Positions 1 to 6,878 of a stretch of 37,792 bases of DNA are shown piece after piece. Made by a program: the position numbers and the translations under genes. Below the pieces are notes generated by a model. That model searched no databases. It saw only the letters and a list, made by a program, of their open reading frames with translations, and had not been told where the DNA came from. This DNA is from Aedoeadaptatus urinae (GTDB lineage: Bacteria > Bacillota > Clostridia > Tissierellales > Peptoniphilaceae). The stretch covers positions 273,774 through 311,565 of the forward strand of contig NZ_LT707416.1 of the NCBI RefSeq assembly GCF_900155585.1, in the 5' to 3' direction. Position 1 is the stretch's first letter. Every line of letters begins with the position of its first letter.

Positions 1-212
1 GTGGCTCGTTCGATGCGTTTGTCGCCTAAGATTTCCAGGTCAAAGCCGGCTTCAACGAAGATTTGTTTAGGCCGCTTGCCCTTGGTTAGCGCTTCAATGA
101 AGTGTTTTTTAAATTCGGCCGTATAGAAAATGCATTGATCGTTGACTGATTTGACATTTGGATTGGTGCGTAAGATGGCTTGCTCTTCAGCGGTTAGTTT
201 TCCTCGTCCCAT
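1..212 (-). CDS. IS3-family transposase OrfA-like helix-turn-helix protein, partial
   Basis: This is the N-terminal 70 codons of a reading frame that runs off the left edge. It begins at an ATG (210-212) behind a good AGGAGG-type ribosome site (GGAGGG). The translated start MGRGKLTAEEQAILRTNPNV, followed later by a KRPKQIFVEAGFD stretch, matches the general pattern of short HTH proteins encoded upstream of IS3/IS150-type transposases (a short basic N-terminus, then a 'FK..F...L..GK.P.QIF...GFD' helix-turn-helix). It would bind the ends of its own element. The catalytic OrfB is outside the window. The family call is by pattern only. Confidence 0.6.
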   Translation of the reverse strand, partial: MGRGKLTAEEQAILRTNPNVKSVNDQCIFYTAEFKKHFIEALTKGKRPKQIFVEAGFDLEILGDKRIERA

Positions 213-282
213 GGTTTCCCTCCTTAATTGAATTATACACGATTTAAGGTAGGGGGAATGTCCAAATCTTGGGGACCGGGTT
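1..282 (-). mobile_element. IS3-family insertion sequence, 5' end only
   Basis: The upstream end of the element carrying the OrfA-like gene. Read on the minus strand, the terminus near 282 has an ACCCGGTCCCC..TTTGGACA layout. This resembles IS150-group ends and the TGACCCC..GTTGGAC ends of the remnant at 7760-8226. The exact outer base is uncertain by 1-3 nt because only one end is visible. Immediately outside it begins the AATCGCAA loop of a palindromic repeat. Confidence 0.5.
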
Positions 283-283
283 A

Positions 284-390
284 AATCGCAACGCCCTAGC
301 CCCTTCCCCGGGTTTAAAAGCCGTATAAGAATGGATTTTTATTCAAAATAGAAAATCGGATTTTAATCAGTTGGCTATGCAATTAAATAA
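284..390 (+). repeat. Half-copy of the structured palindromic repeat (type 1)
   Basis: It contains the conserved loop AATCGCAA (284-291), then CGCCC and the right arm GCCCCTTCCCCGGG of the type-1 hairpin, then a tail to about 385. The same loop, arm and tail occur on the minus strand at 28450-28555. There the tail shares the start GGGT.T.AAAGCC, the stretch TAAGAATG.ATTTTTA, and GCTATG near the end, at roughly 70% identity judged by eye. The left half of the hairpin is absent because the IS end lies there. Confidence 0.6.
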
Positions 391-419
391 GGGCCTTGGG
401 AGGAATCTCCTGGATAATT

Positions 420-1424
420 TTAAAATTCGCCGTTTAAGGTGCGGTAGGAGATCCAGCCGTCGCCGATATTGCACCAGGTGCGAACGGAATCGGCCCGCGT
501 GTCGATGACATAGACCTCGGCGCCCCGCGTCAGGGTATAGGCCACGGGATAATTCTTTCCGGGGCCCGTGCGCACATTGGCTTCGGCGGCGGTGACGTAT
601 TGAACCGTATAGAGGATGCGGCTCGCCTCCGACGCCTGCTTGGCGCTTTTCTGTGCCGACGCCTTGGCCTTGGCGGCCTCGGACTCGGCTGTGGCGACGC
701 GAATCTTTTCGTCGCTTATATTCTTCGCCCCTTGCTTCACTTCCTGCTTCAAGCTTTCCAGGCGGTCGTTCGTCGGCGCCACGGCGATGAGGCTGTTGAC
801 CATGTCCATGGCTCCGTCGTAATCGTCGCCGTCCATAAGGGCGCGAATCTTCGGGCTCGCCGCATCCACCACGTCGTCGACGCCTTTGCGTCCCTTGTCG
901 GAAAGGTCGTTGTCGTGTTGAACAATGGCATTATACATGCGCAGGGCCTCGGCGTAAGAGCCGCTGTCGAGAGCGTCCTTCGCCTCGTCCAAAAGCTCCA
1001 CGTCCTTGGCCATGGTCTTGGCCTCCTTGGCCTTTTCCTTATAGACGCCGCGATTGGTGATTTCGTAAAGCTTTTCGTATTGCTCCCGGGCCTTGTCGAA
1101 ATTTTCATCCTCGATGGCGGCGGCAGCGGATTTTTCCAAGCTGATCCGGCGGCCGGTGCGGTAGATAAAGAAAGAAAGGAACAATAAGACGATGATCCCC
1201 GCCACGGAGGCGGCGATGATCACGCCCTTCTTCTTGCCGGAAGCCTTGCTTTCCGCCTCATCAACCCGCAGATCGTCATAGGCATAGGCAGGATCGCTTT
1301 CGTAAGCGTCCACCGGGCGGATCGGCGCCGTGTCCGAGGGTTCTTCGTGGTTAAGAACCTGTCCGCAGGATTTACAGAATTTTGCATCGGCGACATTGTC
1401 TGCGCCGCAATTTAAACATTTCAT
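420..1424 (-). CDS. Zinc-ribbon, single-pass membrane protein with C-terminal SH3 domain
   Basis: A 334-residue protein with three visible parts. Residues 3-20 form a zinc ribbon with two CxxC pairs (CLNC, CKSC). About residues 67-88 are a hydrophobic membrane segment. Residues 90-260 are charged, helical and Ala/Lys/Glu-rich with a TPR-like look. Residues 275-330 form a bacterial SH3-type domain (ANVRTGPGKNYPVAYTL, then GWISYRTL). Such SH3 domains commonly bind peptidoglycan or peptides, so the C-terminus is probably outside the cell and the ribbon inside. Its start overlaps the stop of the upstream zinc-ribbon gene by 4 bp, so the two are translationally coupled. The exact function is unknown; an envelope-sensing or scaffold role is an inference. 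Confidence 0.7.
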   Translation of the reverse strand: MKCLNCGADNVADAKFCKSCGQVLNHEEPSDTAPIRPVDAYESDPAYAYDDLRVDEAESKASGKKKGVIIAASVAGIIVLLFLSFFIYRTGRRISLEKSAAAAIEDENFDKAREQYEKLYEITNRGVYKEKAKEAKTMAKDVELLDEAKDALDSGSYAEALRMYNAIVQHDNDLSDKGRKGVDDVVDAASPKIRALMDGDDYDGAMDMVNSLIAVAPTNDRLESLKQEVKQGAKNISDEKIRVATAESEAAKAKASAQKSAKQASEASRILYTVQYVTAAEANVRTGPGKNYPVAYTLTRGAEVYVIDTRADSVRTWCNIGDGWISYRTLNGEF

Positions 1425-1936
1425 AATACATCACCTAAAAAGGGTACCGTAAAAAGGGTTAAGCCGGACATAAGCGCCAAGAAAATCCAGAATCCGCCGA
1501 TGATTAATTGGGCGATAAAGCAAACGAAACCCGCCGAGTTCCACGTGTCCTGTACTTGGGCAAATTCTTCCATGTCGCGGTAGCGATTGTTTCGAAGAGC
1601 CCATTCGTTGCCCTTAAAGCCGGCGACGAAGGGCATGATAATGCCGACGATGGGCACGAGGCACAAGAGGGTTATGTAACAGCGATTGCCGATTCCCCAT
1701 ATGATGGTCAGGGAAAAAGCGCCCCAGTTAAAGCGGCCGGGCCGTTGGCGATTGTAGGGATCCTTCGCCTTCTCGGGTGCCGGAGTATAGGGCTCGCTAT
1801 AAGGGGCGGATGCGATCCACGTGTCCTCCGATGTCGTAGCGTCCTGCTCATAGCCGTTATCGTCTACGGGCGCGCCGCAGCCGGTACAGAACCTGTCGCT
1901 GGGAAGCAATTCCTTGCCGCAGTGAGTACAAAACAT
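1421..1936 (-). CDS. Zinc-ribbon membrane protein
   Basis: 171 residues starting at the ATG at 1936, chosen because AAAGGAGG lies just upstream; a longer upstream frame has no such site. The start MFCTHCGKELLPSDRFCTGC is a classic double-CxxC zinc ribbon. A Pro-rich linker follows, then hydrophobic segments at about residues 70-105 and 135-165, separated by an 'F.AGFKGNEWALRNNRYRD' stretch of the type seen in small Bacillota membrane proteins of unknown role. It is the first gene of a two-gene operon with the SH3 protein (4-bp overlap). No enzymatic motif is visible. Confidence 0.65.
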   Translation of the reverse strand: MFCTHCGKELLPSDRFCTGCGAPVDDNGYEQDATTSEDTWIASAPYSEPYTPAPEKAKDPYNRQRPGRFNWGAFSLTIIWGIGNRCYITLLCLVPIVGIIMPFVAGFKGNEWALRNNRYRDMEEFAQVQDTWNSAGFVCFIAQLIIGGFWIFLALMSGLTLFTVPFLGDVL

Positions 1937-2010
1937 AGAAACCTCCTTTGTAAATCCATGGTATATTCTTTTGAAAACAATTTCAATATGAAAAATAAAA
2001 AAGTCTATAT

Positions 2011-2050
2011 AAAAACAGCGTCCCTTTAAGAAGACGCTGTTTTTATTTTT
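2011..2050 (-). terminator. Rho-independent terminator after cysE
   Basis: The inverted repeat AACAGCGTC..GACGCTGTT has A/T runs on both sides. It lies between the end of cysE and the start of the zinc-ribbon operon, both on the minus strand, so it should end the cysKE transcript. Confidence 0.75.
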
Positions 2051-2099
2051 CGTATCACGGGCAAATTTTCGCAACGAGTGCTTCGATAAAGCCCCGTCA

Positions 2100-2681
2100 T
2101 TAATTTTGTGCATACCTTCCGTGGTGCGGCTCGCGCTCGAAGGTGAAGGGAAAATCCTCCGGCACCGCGGGGTGGGCGTTGTGGGCGGGCACCCCCACCA
2201 CCGTCTCCTCGGCGAGTACCGAGTGCAGTACCACGGCGCCAGCCCCCACCTTGGCCTCCTCGCCGATGGTCACGGGCCCTAAAATCGTGGCCCGCGCCCC
2301 GACCATGACCCCGTCCTTCACCGTAGGGTGGCGCTTCGTCTTGCTGAGGCCGCGGCCGCCTAAAGTGACCCCGTGATACAGAGTCACCTCGTCGCCGATC
2401 TCCGCCGTCTCGCCGATGACCACCCCCATGCCGTGGTCGATAAACAGCCTTTCGCCGATGGTGGCTCCCGGGTGAATTTCGATGCCGGTTTTTCTCCGCG
2501 ACCGGTGCGACAGAAAGCGGGCCAACGTGGTGTGGCCCTTTTTGTACAGACGGTGGGCACGGCGATGGCTCAAGAGGGCATTCACCATGGGGTAGAGAAA
2601 CATGGCCTCAAACAAATTTTTGCACGCCGGGTCCTTTTCCAAAATCACCCGCGCAATTTTTTTGCGCTCACGAAACAGCAT
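2100..2681 (-). CDS. cysE: Serine O-acetyltransferase
   Basis: 193 residues. The enzyme transfers acetyl from acetyl-CoA to L-serine, giving O-acetylserine for cysteine synthesis. The C-terminal half shows the left-handed beta-helix hexapeptide repeats and the signature HPGATIGERLFIDHGMGVVI, GETAEIGDEV and YHGVTLGG, with the catalytic His in the IDHG and YHG segments. The N-terminal helical part is short, as in Gram-positive SATs. It lies 2 bp downstream of cysK, so the two are co-transcribed. The C-terminus ends in QN rather than the Ile that usually docks into CysK, so formation of the classical cysteine-synthase complex is doubtful (inference). Confidence 0.93.
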   Translation of the reverse strand: MLFRERKKIARVILEKDPACKNLFEAMFLYPMVNALLSHRRAHRLYKKGHTTLARFLSHRSRRKTGIEIHPGATIGERLFIDHGMGVVIGETAEIGDEVTLYHGVTLGGRGLSKTKRHPTVKDGVMVGARATILGPVTIGEEAKVGAGAVVLHSVLAEETVVGVPAHNAHPAVPEDFPFTFEREPHHGRYAQN

Positions 2682-2683
2682 GG

Positions 2684-3562
2684 CTAAAAGAGCTCCGTGG
2701 ACATGTACCGCTCGGCGGCATCGGGAAGCACGGTGACGATATTGCCTTCGAAGCGTTCGGCCAGCTTCAGGGCCGCCAGCACATTGGCACCGGAAGAAAT
2801 GCCCACGCTCAGGCCCTCTTCGGCGCTTAATCTCTTTGCCATGGCGATGGCATCATCGCCGGCGACGGTGATCACCTCGTCCACCACCTCGGGATCGTAA
2901 TTGCCGGGAATAAAATTGGCGCCGATCCCTTGGATCTTGTGGGTGCCCGCCTTCTTTTCCGTAATCAGAGGGCTTTCCGCCGGCTCGATCCCCACGATAT
3001 AAGCGTCGGGATTTTTCGCTTTCAGGGCGCGGCCCACGCCGGTCACCGTGCCGCCGGTGCCGATGCCCGCGACGAATACGGATACGTCGCCGTCTAAGGC
3101 CGATAAAATTTCCGGGCCCGTGGTGAGCTCGTGGACCCGGGGATTGGCGGGATTGTTAAACTGATCCGGCATGAAATACTCGCCGGTGGCCTCCATTTCC
3201 TTGGCCCTATCCACGGCCCCCTGCATGCCGCCCTCTTCGATTAAAATCAATTCGGCGCCGAAGGAGCGGATCAGAGCCTTGCGCTCGTCGCTCATAGAGG
3301 CGGGCATGACGATGGCCACCTCATAGCCCATTTGCTTGCCCACCATGGCCAGGGCGATGCCCGTGTTGCCCGACGTGGGCTCCACGATCTTCATCCCAGG
3401 CTTCAGGTCGCCCCTAGCTACGGCCTCTTCGATCATATTGTAGGCCACGCGATCCTTAATGGACGCGGCGGGATTATTCTTTTCCAGCTTGGCGAAAATG
3501 CGTCCGCCTCCCATGGATAATTGTACGAGAGGCGTCTTTCCCACTGTATCTAAAATATTCAT
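2684..3562 (-). CDS. cysK: Cysteine synthase (O-acetylserine sulfhydrylase)
   Basis: 292 residues, slightly shorter than the usual 305-310. This PLP enzyme makes cysteine from O-acetylserine and sulfide. Visible motifs: the PLP-binding lysine in NPAASIKDR (K36), the substrate loop EPTSGNTG near residue 65, the phosphate-binding loop GTGGTVTGVG near 170, and the SSGAN segment near the C-terminus. It is the first gene of a two-gene operon with cysE and has its own promoter (3598-3626). No T-box or S-box leader is recognisable upstream. Confidence 0.94.
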   Translation of the reverse strand: MNILDTVGKTPLVQLSMGGGRIFAKLEKNNPAASIKDRVAYNMIEEAVARGDLKPGMKIVEPTSGNTGIALAMVGKQMGYEVAIVMPASMSDERKALIRSFGAELILIEEGGMQGAVDRAKEMEATGEYFMPDQFNNPANPRVHELTTGPEILSALDGDVSVFVAGIGTGGTVTGVGRALKAKNPDAYIVGIEPAESPLITEKKAGTHKIQGIGANFIPGNYDPEVVDEVITVAGDDAIAMAKRLSAEEGLSVGISSGANVLAALKLAERFEGNIVTVLPDAAERYMSTELF

Positions 3563-3597
3563 AACAAAACCAACCTTTCAACTCCGATTTATTCGCT

Positions 3598-3626
3598 ATT
3601 GTATCGCTTCGTGAAGAATAAGTAAA
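3598..3626 (-). promoter_or_regulatory. Sigma-A promoter of cysK-cysE
   Basis: Minus-strand TTTACT (-35, 3621-3626) and TACAAT (-10, 3598-3603) with 17-bp spacing, about 35 bp upstream of the cysK start. Confidence 0.6.
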
Positions 3627-3668
3627 CCAAAAAATTCCCCGGTTCACTCGAAAGAGTGAAGCGGGGAA
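3627..3668 (-). terminator. Strong terminator immediately upstream of the cysK promoter
   Basis: A minus-strand hairpin TTCCCCG.TTCACTC / GAGTGAA.CGGGGAA with a TTTC loop, followed by six T. It ends transcription arriving from the IS element side and insulates the cysK promoter. Confidence 0.7.
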
Positions 3669-3800
3669 GAAAAAAGTGTTTTTTGATTTTTGATTCGTAG
3701 TTTTTATCTTATCGTGGCATACGTTCATCTTTCTGACTTCCGGGGGCGGGGAGAATATATCTACTCTTTGATTTTCTGTACACTATCAATCACCATGTCC

Positions 3801-3831
3801 TTTCCGGGGGCGGGAAAAAGGGCGTTGCGAT
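3801..3831 (-). repeat. Half-copy of the palindromic repeat (type 2), left flank of the IS
   Basis: Read outward on the minus strand from the IS: loop AATCGCAA, then CGCCC, then arm TCCCGCCCCCGGA. This is the mirror image of the half-copy on the other side of the IS (5088-5120), with one mismatch in about 30 bp. A second GC arm (GGGGCGG type, 3742-3753) lies further out without a loop. Confidence 0.6.
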
Positions 3832-3862
3832 TGGAATGGCAACAGTTTTTTGGACACTTTTG

Positions 3863-4708
3863 TTAAGGTGTCGCTCGAATAACGGGCTTGCTTTTTATAC
3901 TCTCTCTTTCTCGGTATGCGAGAGGGGTCATGTTTTCAAGGCTTGTATGTCTTCGCTCGCTGTTCCACCATTGAATATAACTGCTGAGTTTCTCCCTTAG
4001 ATCATTCAGGCTTTGAAAGGTTTCTCTCTCTAAAAATTCTGTTTTGAAGCTCTTAAATATGTTCTCTGCTACGGCGTTGTCGTAGGGATTGCCGGGGCGA
4101 CTCAGCGAGCGTTTGATGTGGTTGGCTTTTAAAAGGGCACGTATATGGTTGTTATCGAATTCTTTCCCTCGGTCGGTGTGAAAGCAGCCGATGGCTTCTA
4201 GTGGGTAAGGGATGGTGTCGAATGCTTGTTGTATGAGGGCAGAGTCGCGACGTAAGCCGCAGGAGTAGCCGATGACTTCGCGATTGAAAAGGTCGGTGAT
4301 GGCACAAACGTAGGCCCAGCGCTGATGGATGCGAACGTAGGTCAAATCAGATACGATGACTTCCAACGGCTGACGTTGACTGAATTCGCGGTTGAGCGCA
4401 TTGTGTATTTGCTCTTCGTTTTTCTTTGACGGATGATGTCTGTACTTTGCTTTGGTGTAAACGGAAATCAAATGTAGCTTCTTCATAATGGCGCGAATTC
4501 GTCGCCTGGAGGCGACGATGTTTTCCGCTTCCAATTCACTTTTTATCTTGCGTGCGCCATAGACGTTGCGACTTGCACGAAAGATGGCACGGACCTTGAT
4601 CTCCAGATCGATTGCATCATCGGAAAGAGCTTTCGGCCGGTAGTAGTAGGCGGAACGGCTGATGCCTAGTACTCTACAAAGCGCTGATACCGGGTATTTG
4701 TGTTTCAA
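3863..4708 (-). CDS. IS3-family transposase OrfB (DDE integrase catalytic subunit)
   Basis: 281 residues. An N-terminal HTH_21-like region (ALCRVLGISRSAYYYRPK) precedes an rve/DDE core. The acidic residues are visible in IVSDLTYVRIHQ, in CFHTDRGKEF (second D), and in GNPYDNAVAENIFKSFKTE (E). A C-terminal YIQWWNSERRHTSLENMTP completes the usual pattern. The frame starts at a TTG that overlaps the orfA stop (TTGA). In IS3 elements OrfB is normally made as an OrfAB fusion by -1 frameshifting, but no A6G slippery site is obvious here, so stop-start coupling is possible. All core motifs look intact, so the element may be active. Confidence 0.9.
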   Translation of the reverse strand: MKHKYPVSALCRVLGISRSAYYYRPKALSDDAIDLEIKVRAIFRASRNVYGARKIKSELEAENIVASRRRIRAIMKKLHLISVYTKAKYRHHPSKKNEEQIHNALNREFSQRQPLEVIVSDLTYVRIHQRWAYVCAITDLFNREVIGYSCGLRRDSALIQQAFDTIPYPLEAIGCFHTDRGKEFDNNHIRALLKANHIKRSLSRPGNPYDNAVAENIFKSFKTEFLERETFQSLNDLREKLSSYIQWWNSERRHTSLENMTPLAYRERESIKSKPVIRATP

Positions 4709-5016
4709 ACGATCGATGACGTATCGTTTTTCTCCGCAAGTATCAGCGCGGCCTGCTTTAAAATATCATTCTCCATCTTGAGCCGTTGAATCTCTTTGCG
4801 TAAGGCAATCTTCTCCTGGTCCGATTCACTTAACGATACCGTCTCTTTGAAGGTACCGGTGGTACGGAATTGGCTAACCCAGCGGTCAAAGGCTGATGGG
4901 GTTAATGAATATTTCTGAATGATTTCTTGTCGGCTCATGCCTTCTTCGTAAAGATCCACCACGTGCTGCTTGAACTCGTCTGAAAAGGCTCTTCTTTTTC
5001 TAGGTGCTTTATCCAT
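4705..5016 (-). CDS. IS3-family transposase OrfA
   Basis: 103 residues from the ATG at 5016, which follows AAGGAGGATCAA; a longer frame upstream lacks a ribosome site. Residues 5-55 form a helix-turn-helix (FSDEFKQHVVDLYEEGMS, then SLTPSAFDRWVSQF) that binds the IS ends. Residues 65-100 form a leucine-zipper-like coiled coil (EIQRLKMENDILKQAALIL) for multimerisation with OrfB. The gene ends by overlapping the orfB start. Confidence 0.9.
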   Translation of the reverse strand: MDKAPRKRRAFSDEFKQHVVDLYEEGMSRQEIIQKYSLTPSAFDRWVSQFRTTGTFKETVSLSESDQEKIALRKEIQRLKMENDILKQAALILAEKNDTSSIV

Positions 5017-5087
5017 TTGATCCTCCTTGTTGATCATAAGATACCACACCTTAAGGAAACTGTCCTAATTATTGTAGCCTATCCAGC

Positions 5088-5225
5088 GAATCGCAACGCC
5101 CTTTTTCCCTCCCCCGGAATGAAAAGATGAATTAAAAATCATTTATAAAGTTTGGAAAGAGGCAAGCACCTTTAATTCGCATTTGGAAAGAAGGAGCATG
5201 TCTTGAGCAAGAGAAAAGGGAAAAG
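5088..5225 (+). repeat. Half-copy of the palindromic repeat (type 2) with conserved tail, right flank of the IS
   Basis: Loop AATCGCAA (5089-5096), then CGCCC and arm TCCCTCCCCCGGA (to 5118), then a tail. After a spacer of identical length (43 bp) the tail matches the one at 28898-28965. Shared blocks include ACCTTT, TTTGGAAAGAA and a purine-rich AAGA.AAAA run. The left half of the element is missing, with the IS in its place. Confidence 0.6.
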
Positions 5226-5234
5226 AAGAAAACT

Positions 5235-6230
5235 CTACATTTCCACCATCGTCCCAATCCCTTTTTCTTCTGCAAAGCGGCAGATTTTTTCTCCCACCAC
5301 TACATCAAACACGGCGGAGCCGGTGGACTTAAACAGAGTAATCTCATCGTCGTTTTCTCTGCCGGGGAGCTCGCCTAAGAGCACTTGGCCCAGCTCGTTG
5401 GCGATTTTTTCCCTCGCGACCAATCCGTCTTTTATGGGCTTGATCATGTCGCCGGCTTCGTTCAACACGCCGTCGATGGTGTCGACGTAAATTTTGTCCG
5501 CCCGGGCGACGATTTCCGGCGGCAGCTCGATCATCTCGGGGGTATAGGCGCCGATGCCGTTAATGTGGCAGCCCGCCTTCACCTTGGTGCCGTCGAAGAC
5601 AGGCTCCGTGGCCGTGGTGACGGCGGTAATAATATCCGCCTCGGGGATCACCGGGCCCAAATCGGACACGGGGACGAGCTTGGCGCCGTAGGCCGCCATG
5701 TCCTTTTCCACGGACGCGACAAAGGCCGCGGCTTTTTCCTGTTTGCGGTTAAAGATATAGGCGGTTTCGATGTCCCTCACGGCCAGCACCGATTCCAGTT
5801 GGCTCTTGGCTTGGCCGCCGGTGCCGATAAGGACAAAAGTCTTCGCGTCCTTTTTTGCCAAGACATCGGTGGCGGCACCGGAGAGACCCCCGGTGCGCAT
5901 GCGAGTGAGCTCCGTGCCGTCCATAATGCCCTTTACCAGGCCCGTCTCCGTGTCCATGACCACCATAGTCGCCGGCACGGCGGGGAGTCCCTTGGCGGGA
6001 TTTTTCGGATAGACGGAAATAATTTTAGTCCCCAAAGCCTTGGCGCCTTCCACCAAACCCGGCATAAACAGCGCCTGACCTTCGGCGTCCTTCACGTCTA
6101 AATTGCTGCGCAGGGGAATATTGCTTTCGCCCTTGGAGTAAAGGGCCATGGCCTCCTTGTCGGCCTCGATGACGTCTTTTACGTCCATGGACGCCGTGAC
6201 TTCTTCCGCGTTAAGGATTAATAAATTCAT
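5235..6230 (-). CDS. Ornithine cyclodeaminase / mu-crystallin family dehydrogenase
   Basis: 331 residues from the ATG at 6230, preferred because AAAGGAGG precedes it. The family are NAD(P)-dependent imine or amino-acid dehydrogenases, including ornithine cyclodeaminase (ornithine to proline plus ammonia) and some alanine and N-substituted amino-acid dehydrogenases. Visible: the family GTELTRMRTGGLSGAATD segment with substrate-binding Arg, the Rossmann loop LIGTGGQAKSQ, and the late GCHINGIGAYTP and VDTIDGVLNEAGD segments. Substrate cannot be fixed from sequence. It is a single gene after the terminator at 6255-6290. Its stop lies within 10 bp of the tail of the palindromic repeat. Confidence 0.85.
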   Translation of the reverse strand: MNLLILNAEEVTASMDVKDVIEADKEAMALYSKGESNIPLRSNLDVKDAEGQALFMPGLVEGAKALGTKIISVYPKNPAKGLPAVPATMVVMDTETGLVKGIMDGTELTRMRTGGLSGAATDVLAKKDAKTFVLIGTGGQAKSQLESVLAVRDIETAYIFNRKQEKAAAFVASVEKDMAAYGAKLVPVSDLGPVIPEADIITAVTTATEPVFDGTKVKAGCHINGIGAYTPEMIELPPEIVARADKIYVDTIDGVLNEAGDMIKPIKDGLVAREKIANELGQVLLGELPGRENDDEITLFKSTGSAVFDVVVGEKICRFAEEKGIGTMVEM

Positions 6231-6254
6231 TTTGCCTCCTTTAGACATAACTAT

Positions 6255-6290
6255 TCAAAAAAGAAAAAGTGCCCTGCCGAGGCAAGGCAC
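6255..6290 (-). terminator. Rho-independent terminator of the universal stress protein gene
   Basis: Minus-strand hairpin GTGCCTTGCC..GGCAGGGCAC followed by TTTTTCTTTTTT, lying just after the usp stop and before the cyclodeaminase start. Confidence 0.8.
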
Positions 6291-6298
6291 AGAGATGC

Positions 6299-6739
6299 TT
6301 AGATTCTGCAGGTAACTTTGTTGACGAGGACGGGAACCTTCGCCGCATTCAGCACCTTGTCGGAGACAGAGCCCAACAGCGTTCTGGAAAAACCGCCTAA
6401 GCCGCGACTGCCGATGACGATGAGGTCCACTTCTTTTTCCTCGGAGCATTTTAAAATTTCTTCCGATGCCCGACCGACGCGAACACAGGTTTCCACGTCG
6501 CCCTTGTAATCGATGGTTTCCAGCGCCTTGTTCAAAATCCTTTGGCCTCGTTGTTCCTGGGCCTTTTTAAAATCCGTGGACAGGAAATTGCCGGGATAAT
6601 GTTCGATCACATTGGTATCGGTTAAGACCGTGAGAATAATCAGCTTCGAATCGAAAGCCTGAGCCAATAATTCAGCTTCTTTCAATGCGCAGTAAGAATC
6701 CTGCGAACCGTCGACCGGTACTAATATTTTGTTATACAT
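6299..6739 (-). CDS. Universal stress protein (UspA family)
   Basis: 146 residues from the ATG at 6739, which follows AAAGGAGGCGTTTCC; a longer upstream frame runs into the divergent pirin gene and has no ribosome site. The fold markers are clear: the start MYNKILVPVDGSQDS, then the ATP-binding motif IVIGSRGLGGFSRTLLGSVS (G-2x-G-9x-G-S/T type), then VPVLV near the C-terminus. This points to the ATP-binding UspA subgroup, small cytoplasmic proteins induced by stress or growth arrest. A TATACT -10 lies on the minus strand close to the ribosome site. It is monocistronic, between a terminator and the divergent pirin gene. Confidence 0.92.
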   Translation of the reverse strand: MYNKILVPVDGSQDSYCALKEAELLAQAFDSKLIILTVLTDTNVIEHYPGNFLSTDFKKAQEQRGQRILNKALETIDYKGDVETCVRVGRASEEILKCSEEKEVDLIVIGSRGLGGFSRTLLGSVSDKVLNAAKVPVLVNKVTCRI

Positions 6740-6878
6740 GGAAACGCCTCCTTTGCTAATAGTATACCATACTAAAGCGCCGTTGAAACATAAAACTGAA
6801 AAATGCTCTCCTTTATAAAAGCGGGCTTCGGGTATAAGTAAAACAGAAAGAGATAAGCAACAAAAAGAAAGGAACAAC

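Larger units (their letters stand above)
3832..5085 (-). mobile_element. Complete IS3-family insertion sequence (about 1.25 kb)
   Basis: Two overlapping minus-strand genes (orfA, orfB) are bounded by imperfect terminal inverted repeats of about 38-40 bp. Read inward, the ends start TGGATAGGCTACA (from 5085) and TGGAATGGCAACA (from 3832), and both continue through GGACA to TTAAGGTGT. A GCGA occurs next to each end (3827-3830 and 5086-5089) and may be a 4-bp target duplication if the left end is placed one base further out. Both outer flanks are half-hairpins of the repeat family. Confidence 0.8.

Noticed and set aside
600-1187. Long plus-strand open frame opposite the SH3-protein gene
   Set aside because: It is a shadow of the minus-strand gene in GC-rich DNA: it has no ribosome site and low-complexity Leu/Gly/Arg/Val composition, while the minus-strand frame has clear domains.
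3563-3800. T-box or SAM riboswitch controlling cysK
   Set aside because: The hairpin lies upstream of the best promoter, not between promoter and gene, and no T-box (GGTGG.ACCGCG-like) or S-box core is visible.
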